Part shown: positions 58,871 through 64,000 of the stretch, one piece after another
Layout of the letters: every line of letters starts with the position of its first letter
How positions within the stretch are numbered: position 1 is the first letter of the stretch
Assembly (NCBI RefSeq): GCF_900637685.1
Contig: NZ_LR134388.1
Span: 3,127,001 to 3,191,000 of the forward strand
Length of the DNA stretch: 64,000 bases
Direction of reading: 5' to 3'
Source of the DNA: Legionella sainthelensi
GTDB lineage: Bacteria; Pseudomonadota; Gammaproteobacteria; Legionellales; Legionellaceae
Notes under the pieces: generated by a model
What the model was told of the DNA's origin: nothing
The model's database searches: none
What the model saw: the letters and a program-made list of their open reading frames with translations, nothing else
Program-made: the position numbers and the translations under genes

Positions 58871-60460
58871 ATGATCGCAGAACAAAAATTTTCTACTTTT
58901 AAACCTAAAAGAGCTTTGCTTAGCGTTTCTGATAAGAGAGGAATAGTTGAACTTGGCAAAGTCCTTCACCAACATGGAGTAGAACTTATTGCAACAGGTA
59001 ATACTTCTGCCTTACTTAAAGAACACCAATTGCCGGTAACTGATGTCAGTGAATGCACAGGCTTTCCAGAAATGCTTGACGGTCGAGTTAAAACCTTACA
59101 CCCTGCAATACATGCAGGATTACTTGCTCGCAAAAATAAAGATGAGAAAATATTACAAGAACATTCCATTAAATCTATTGATTTACTCATAATTAATTTA
59201 TATCCATTTGAACAAACTATTAGCCGTCCTGATTGTAATTTCAATGCGGCGATTGAAAATATTGATATTGGGGGCCCAGCCATGATTCGCTCTGCAGCAA
59301 AAAATCATGCACACACTTTTGTCTTAGTAAAACCAGAAGACTATACAGAACTTATTGGTTACATAAATTCTAAGAAAGTGCCTTTGGATTGGGGATTTAC
59401 CTTAGCTAAAAAAGCTTTTGCACATACAGCAGCTTATGATGCAGCAATCGCTAATTATCTAACTACTTTAGATGAACGATATACTCCCTCTGGGTTTCCA
59501 GAAGTGCTTACCTGCCAATTCAATAAAATTACTGATCTACGTTATGGAGAAAATCCACATCAACAAGCCGTTTTTTATGGGGATAAAAATGCCGCATCTG
59601 GTTCTCTAGGGGGCGCGCAACTTATTCAAGGCAAGCAACTATCCTACAATAATATTTTGGATGCCGATGCTGCTTTGGATTGCGTTAAATCATTTGCTCA
59701 CGATAAACCAGTTTGTGCCATTATAAAACATGCCAATCCTTGTGGCGTTGCATTAGGTGACAAGCTCATTAATGCATATCTTAAAGCGTATCAATGTGAT
59801 CCGGCATCCGCTTATGGTGGCATTATTGCGTTTAATCAAACAATAGATGGTGACACAGCAAAAGCAATCCTTGAAAAACAATTTGTAGAGGTAGTTATTG
59901 CTCCAGAGATAAGTGATGAAGCCAAAAAAACTTTCGCCAACAAAGAGAATATTCGTGTTTTAATAACAGGAAGATGGCAACCGGATAATGCTTTTAGTTT
60001 AAATATGAAAAAAGTAGATGGTGGTTTACTGGTACAAGAACATGACTCTTTGGCTTTAGGAAGTTATGAATTAAAAACTGTAACGCCAAAAATGCCCTCC
60101 GAACAACAAATGAATGACCTAATGTTTGCATGGCTTACTGCCAAACATGTGAAATCCAATGCGATTGTTTATGCCAAAGACACTGCAACTATTGGCTTAG
60201 GAGGAGGCCAAACGAGTCGAATAATGAGTGCCCGTATTGGTCTTTGGCAAGCAACCCAAATGGGATTTGATACTCATGGCGCAGTAATGGCCTCCGATGC
60301 ATTTATACCTTTTCCTGATACAGTTGAAATCGCTGCAAAGGCAGGTATCTCTGCCATTATTCAACCAGGCGGCTCAATCAGAGATGCTCAGGTGATTGCT
60401 TGTGCTGAAGAACATGGGGTCATTATGGTCTTTACTGGAGTTCGTCATTTTAAACATTGA
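58871..60460 (+). CDS. purH: Bifunctional AICAR transformylase / IMP cyclohydrolase
   Basis: 529 residues. The cyclohydrolase half (~1-200) starts KRALLSVSDKRGIVELGKVL and contains DGRVKTLHPAIHAG and NLYPFEQT. The transformylase half contains YNNILDADAALDCVKSFA, the catalytic Lys-His in IIKHANPCGVA (~275), and ends SIRDAQVIACAEEHGVIMVF with TGVRHFKH. It performs the last two steps of IMP synthesis; PurA upstream in the window takes IMP to AMP. Confidence 0.97.
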   Translation: MIAEQKFSTFKPKRALLSVSDKRGIVELGKVLHQHGVELIATGNTSALLKEHQLPVTDVSECTGFPEMLDGRVKTLHPAIHAGLLARKNKDEKILQEHSIKSIDLLIINLYPFEQTISRPDCNFNAAIENIDIGGPAMIRSAAKNHAHTFVLVKPEDYTELIGYINSKKVPLDWGFTLAKKAFAHTAAYDAAIANYLTTLDERYTPSGFPEVLTCQFNKITDLRYGENPHQQAVFYGDKNAASGSLGGAQLIQGKQLSYNNILDADAALDCVKSFAHDKPVCAIIKHANPCGVALGDKLINAYLKAYQCDPASAYGGIIAFNQTIDGDTAKAILEKQFVEVVIAPEISDEAKKTFANKENIRVLITGRWQPDNAFSLNMKKVDGGLLVQEHDSLALGSYELKTVTPKMPSEQQMNDLMFAWLTAKHVKSNAIVYAKDTATIGLGGGQTSRIMSARIGLWQATQMGFDTHGAVMASDAFIPFPDTVEIAAKAGISAIIQPGGSIRDAQVIACAEEHGVIMVFTGVRHFKH

Positions 60461-60707
60461 TGCATCAAACAAAACTGCTATGAACTAACTCCATGGAGTG
60501 TTACAACATCTAACGTCATCCACAAAATTTTAAATAAGGCGCAAGTCTAGTGAGGTGCAAGAGTTTGCTCAAGTGCATGACAGAGCCGAACGAACTTGCA
60601 ACGAGGTATAGAGCTTCGTGGGCCGCGCTATGTTACCTGTGATTCAAAAAGACGGACAAGCTTCTTGGGACAGGCGCAGAATCAAAATTCGTGTATAGGG
60701 AGTTATA

Positions 60708-61352
60708 ATGGATAAGACCCTCGTAATTACCGGCATCAGTCGAGGAATAGGGTTAGAAACAGCTCGAATTTTTTTAGCCCATGGTTGGCATGTTATTGGA
60801 ACCTCAACTCATGGCACAACCCCTTTAAAAAATAAAAACCTAAAAAGTTACAGCCTCGATTTAAAAAGCTCACAACAAATTAACCATTTCGCAGAAAAAG
60901 CACCAAAAATTGATGTATTAATTAATAATGCCGCTGTACTTCTCGACGATTGGAACCAAGAAAAAATCAATATGGATCAATTAAAAGAAACTTTTGCCGT
61001 GAATGTATTTGGAACAATTGAATTAACCGAAAAATGCATCCCCAAGCTAAATACGGATGCGCAAATCATTAATATATCCTCTGGTTGGGGAACATTTAGT
61101 TCAAATGATTCTGCCTATCAACCACACTACAAAATGTCAAAATCATGTTTAAATATGTATACGGTACTTTTGACGAAAAGATTGCCCAAAAACATTATCT
61201 CTAGTTTTGATCCGGGATGGGTCAGAACGGATATGGGAAAAGACAATGCACCAAAATCCCCATCAGAAGCAGCACAAGAAATTTATAATCTAGTCCATAA
61301 GAAAAAGGAAAGCGGTTATTTCTGGCATGCGGGAACAATTAGAGATTGGTAA
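60708..61352 (+). CDS. Short-chain dehydrogenase/reductase
   Basis: 214 residues. The Rossmann motif is ITGISRGIGLETARIFLAHG (TGxxxGIG, residues ~7-26), VLINNAAVLLDDW is the NNA motif, and the catalytic residues are Ser (INISSGWGTF) and Tyr-x3-Lys (PHYKMSKSCLNMY). CsgA/YciK-like short type; NAD(P) preference unclear (Thr-Ser after the second strand suggests NADP). Upstream lies a 247-base gap; the PHA synthase follows, but this is not a typical phaB. Confidence 0.87.
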   Translation: MDKTLVITGISRGIGLETARIFLAHGWHVIGTSTHGTTPLKNKNLKSYSLDLKSSQQINHFAEKAPKIDVLINNAAVLLDDWNQEKINMDQLKETFAVNVFGTIELTEKCIPKLNTDAQIINISSGWGTFSSNDSAYQPHYKMSKSCLNMYTVLLTKRLPKNIISSFDPGWVRTDMGKDNAPKSPSEAAQEIYNLVHKKKESGYFWHAGTIRDW

Positions 61353-61504
61353 TTTATAATTCATAAAAAGAGTACCAATAGCTTCAACATTAAAAATTTA
61401 TTTCCATTTTTAGGGAAAATTTTTTAGACTCAAATATTATACTCTTGATCAATAAGAATAAACAAACCAAAATAGACACCAAACATTTGTCCTCAGGAGT
61501 TAGG

Positions 61505-63247
61505 ATGATCCACGACACGGAACTTAGTGAATTACTTAAAGCAATAGCTGAAAAAAGTTTGCAAATCATTTCAGACATACAAAAAACTCCCTTACAGCTC
61601 TCCATTATCATCAATCAATACATTGAATTAACAGAACACTTTCAAAATGTGATGACTATTCTTTTAAAAAATCCAGAAAAAATCTGGAAAATGCAGCTTG
61701 AGTACTGGCAAGATGCGTTCAATTTAGCGCAAATCCAATTAGAACATTGGTTAGAAGGAAAACCGATGCCTATTGATGATCCTCGCTTTAGAGAAGAAGA
61801 CTGGTTAAACAATCCTTTTTTTAACATGATGATCCAGCATTATCTTTTAGCCAGTCAGCACATGAATAATTTATTTGAAACAGTGGAGTACCCAGATAAA
61901 AATACCGCAAAACGTCTGCAATTTTTTACCAGGCAATATTTAGATGCGTTGTCTCCCGCAAATTTTCTTCACACCAATCCACAAATTATGGATGAAACCT
62001 TAAAAAGCCGTGGTAAAAATTTATTGCGGGGATTACATAACTTACTATCAGATCTGGAGGTTGGTTCCTCACGACTAATGATTAAAATGACTGATATGGA
62101 GGCCTTTAAACTTGGTGAAAATCTCGCGATAACACCAGGAAAAGTTATTTTTCGCAACAACATGATGGAGCTGATTCAATACACACCGCAATCCACTAAA
62201 GTCAAATCAATACCTCTTCTCATCATTCCTCCTTGGATTAACAAATATTACATCCTGGATTTAAGCCCTCATAATTCTCTAGTGCGTTGGTTAGTAAAAC
62301 AAGGGATTACTGTATTCATGATTTCTTGGGTTAATCCTGATGCAAACTTCTCGCATAAAAGCTTATATGATTATTTAAACGAAGGCCCAAATACCGCAAT
62401 TAAGATCATCCAAAAACAGCTGCATGTTAATCAAGTCAATACTATGGGATTTTGCATTGGGGGAACGCTTCTTTCCATGCTTCTGGCTTACCATAAAGCA
62501 TGCCAAGATAATTCGATTCACAGCGCAACTTTTTTAGCGTCGATGATTGATTTCAGTGATCCTGGTGACATTTCAGTATTTATCGATGAACAACAAATTA
62601 TAAAACTGGAAGACGAAATGAAATCTAAGGGCTATCTTGCTGGAAAATTTATGGCATCGAGCTTTAATTCACTTCGCGCCAATGATTTAATTTGGTCATT
62701 TTTTATTAAGAATTATTTGCGTGGCAAAAATCCAGTTCCCTTCGATATATTATATTGGAATTCAGATTCTACGAATATGCCAGCAACGATGCACTCACAA
62801 TACTTGAGATGGATGTACTTGCATAATTATTTGTCAAAACCAGGTAAAATTCATCTTAATCATACACCAATTGATGTTACTCGCATTGATATACCCACTT
62901 TTTTCCTCTCAACCGAAAAAGATCATATAGCCCCATGGAAAACGACCTATATAGGTTTTCAACTCATGAAAGGTCCTAAACGTTTTGTTTTAGGAGGGTC
63001 AGGACATATAGCAGGAATTATTAATGCACCTGAAGCAAAAAAATACGGCTATAAGGTGAATAATCATTCACCTGCCAGTGCCGATCAATGGTTGCAGCAA
63101 GCAACAGAATACCCAGGCTCTTGGTGGCCTGAATGGTTAAAATGGTTAAAATCACATTCAGGAAAATTCATAGCCGCCCCTGATTTTGAACAATTACCAG
63201 TAACACCATTAATGGATGCACCAGGAAATTATGTTTTGGAAAAATAA
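61505..63247 (+). CDS. phaC: Class I poly(3-hydroxyalkanoate) synthase
   Basis: 580 residues from the ATG with CAGGAG; a TTG 60 bases upstream is rejected. The N-terminal domain (~25-190) has the PhaC block WLNNPFFNMMIQHYLLASQH. The lipase-like box is GFCIGGTLL with catalytic Cys317; Asp lies in LSTEKDHIAPW and His in GGSGHIAGI. W-W-x-EWLKWLKSHSG is the conserved C-terminal part. Polymerises 3-hydroxyacyl-CoA into storage granules, a known Legionella energy reserve. No phaR/phasin gene is adjacent. Confidence 0.92.
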   Translation: MIHDTELSELLKAIAEKSLQIISDIQKTPLQLSIIINQYIELTEHFQNVMTILLKNPEKIWKMQLEYWQDAFNLAQIQLEHWLEGKPMPIDDPRFREEDWLNNPFFNMMIQHYLLASQHMNNLFETVEYPDKNTAKRLQFFTRQYLDALSPANFLHTNPQIMDETLKSRGKNLLRGLHNLLSDLEVGSSRLMIKMTDMEAFKLGENLAITPGKVIFRNNMMELIQYTPQSTKVKSIPLLIIPPWINKYYILDLSPHNSLVRWLVKQGITVFMISWVNPDANFSHKSLYDYLNEGPNTAIKIIQKQLHVNQVNTMGFCIGGTLLSMLLAYHKACQDNSIHSATFLASMIDFSDPGDISVFIDEQQIIKLEDEMKSKGYLAGKFMASSFNSLRANDLIWSFFIKNYLRGKNPVPFDILYWNSDSTNMPATMHSQYLRWMYLHNYLSKPGKIHLNHTPIDVTRIDIPTFFLSTEKDHIAPWKTTYIGFQLMKGPKRFVLGGSGHIAGIINAPEAKKYGYKVNNHSPASADQWLQQATEYPGSWWPEWLKWLKSHSGKFIAAPDFEQLPVTPLMDAPGNYVLEK

Positions 63248-63501
63248 GATAGGGCAAACTCAAAACTGTACAGCTCTGACTGGCAGAATGTAGATATTAT
63301 TTGCTAATGCATGAGGTTTGAAAAAGAAATTAATCTTGTAAACACAGCACCATAAAACGGGAGACTTATTAAAGTTCAGTTACAAGATGGAATTGTTCCA
63401 GCAGGGTTTGTTGCTTTTTAGGCCTTCAATTGCCAAGGAGGCCCCTCTCTTGGGATAATTGAAGATTCGAAAGCTGAAATTTCTAGCGCCTTTATTGTTT
63501 T

Positions 63502-64000
63502 TTAAATGACTTCTTCTTCCAATTTTTTTTCAATTGTTATGTAATCTATTTTTCCTGAAGGCAAAACAGGGATCTTGCTGCCTGGAAAAATCTGTTGCGG
63601 AATTAACAATTCAGAATAGCTTAATTCTTTAATTTTTTTGATAAAGGTAGTTTTATCTGCTTTCTCTGCTTCGCTAAATAATACAATCTGCTCCCCTTTT
63701 CTTTCACACTTTTTACTAACCGCTGCATGTAACAATTCGGGCCAAATAGATGCGGCGACACTTTCTACTGCAGTAAGGGAAATCATTTCACCAGCAATTT
63801 TAGCAAAACGTTTCGCTCTGCCAGCTATAGTAATAAATCGTTCTTCATCCATCGTTACAATATCACCAGTGTCATGCCAGCCACTTTCTGAGATAACAAT
63901 TGCGCCTGGTTTCTCTGAGGAGAGGTAACCTATCATAATATTAGGGCCACGTACAATGAGTCGCCCTCCTTGAGCAATTCCATCCACCGACTGAATTTTA
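63502..64000 (-). CDS. aas: Acyl-ACP synthetase / lysophospholipid acyltransferase Aas-like, 3' part
   Basis: The frame is open to the right edge, so only the C-terminal ~165 residues are here (GTG 63987 is internal). They form the end of an AMP-binding domain: GRLIVRGPNIMIGYLSSEKP, then the hinge and ATP motif WHDTGDIVTMDEERFITIAG and RAKRFAKIAGEMISL, and the C-terminal lysine block VLPSGKIDYITIEKKL. GEMISL in place of GE.V.P and ERFITIAGRAKRFAKIAGE are characteristic of Aas, which acylates 2-acyl-glycerophosphoethanolamine using ACP. Confidence 0.85.
   Translation of the reverse strand, partial: KIQSVDGIAQGGRLIVRGPNIMIGYLSSEKPGAIVISESGWHDTGDIVTMDEERFITIAGRAKRFAKIAGEMISLTAVESVAASIWPELLHAAVSKKCERKGEQIVLFSEAEKADKTTFIKKIKELSYSELLIPQQIFPGSKIPVLPSGKIDYITIEKKLEEEVI

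Noticed and set aside
60461-60707. Possible structured RNA in the gap before the SDR gene
   Set aside because: Higher GC than its surroundings, but I could not trace a convincing fold or a known RNA class.
63431-63467. Imperfect inverted repeat CCAAGGAG/CTCTTGG after phaC as a terminator
   Set aside because: One mismatch in the stem and no T-run; position alone is not enough.

Overview
The window looks like a chromosomal segment of a Legionella species. The DNA is AT-rich, and it carries a proA-type zinc metalloprotease, an IcmC/DotE-family (DotV-like) membrane protein of the Dot/Icm type IVB system, an AnkC/LegA12-like ankyrin protein and a second, very large ankyrin-type repeat protein. 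These sit inside gammaproteobacterial housekeeping clusters (cdsA-rseP-bamA-skp-lpxD-fabZ-lpxA, hflK-hflC-purA, rpoN-hpf-ptsH, aroQ-accB-accC-prmA-purH). The species cannot be fixed from sequence reading alone.

Layout. (1) 1-15 kb is an accessory zone: the C-terminal part of a 1,100-plus residue ankyrin-type protein with about eighteen 37-residue repeats, an exported TIM-barrel-like protein, an S1-domain RNA-binding protein, ChaB and DUF3175 stress proteins, two GNAT acetyltransferases, a DUF4286 protein, a decayed non-homologous end-joining pair (ligD with two in-frame stops, ku with its core deleted), a tiny secreted Cys-rich protein and a frameshifted cytochrome-c-like exported protein. 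(2) 15-26 kb is the envelope-biogenesis block, all on the minus strand: serS, then lpxA, fabZ, lpxD, skp, bamA, rseP (with a one-base frameshift), cdsA and uppS. (3) 26-35 kb on the plus strand holds gpmI-envC-ctpA, htpX, and a TetR regulator with a secreted double-ABM-domain protein sharing a palindromic operator; these are followed by a shortened periplasmic binding protein (minus strand) and an exported adenosine deaminase homologue. (4) 35.6-43 kb on the minus strand holds purA, hflC, hflK, a D-threonine aldolase-like PLP enzyme, a LysE exporter, the AnkC-like effector candidate and trmB. (5) 43.4-55 kb holds rpmB-rpmG, rpoN-hpf-ptsH, pssA, a DUF3579 protein, the DotV-like protein, an FNR-family reductase with class I aldolase, an EEP-fold nuclease/phosphatase, an alpha/beta hydrolase, proA and an MFS transporter. 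(6) 55.6-64 kb holds aroQ-accB-accC-prmA, purH, an SDR oxidoreductase, a PHA synthase and the 3' end of an aas-type acyl-ACP synthetase that runs off the window.

The points most worth a second look are: complete loss of NHEJ by two independent kinds of mutation; single-base homopolymer frameshifts in the normally important rseP and in a cytochrome-c-like gene (real lesion, recoding or sequencing error); a TetR/ABM module whose operator sits between the -35 and -10 boxes of an apparently leaderless promoter; a recurrent intergenic palindromic motif around TTTATATCGAACTC; a 60-base near-perfect hairpin between hpf and ptsH; and the 111-bp tandem repeats of the first gene, which contain a 92-bp identical stretch exactly 11 units apart. 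No tRNA, rRNA, CRISPR array, intact IS or prophage was recognised.
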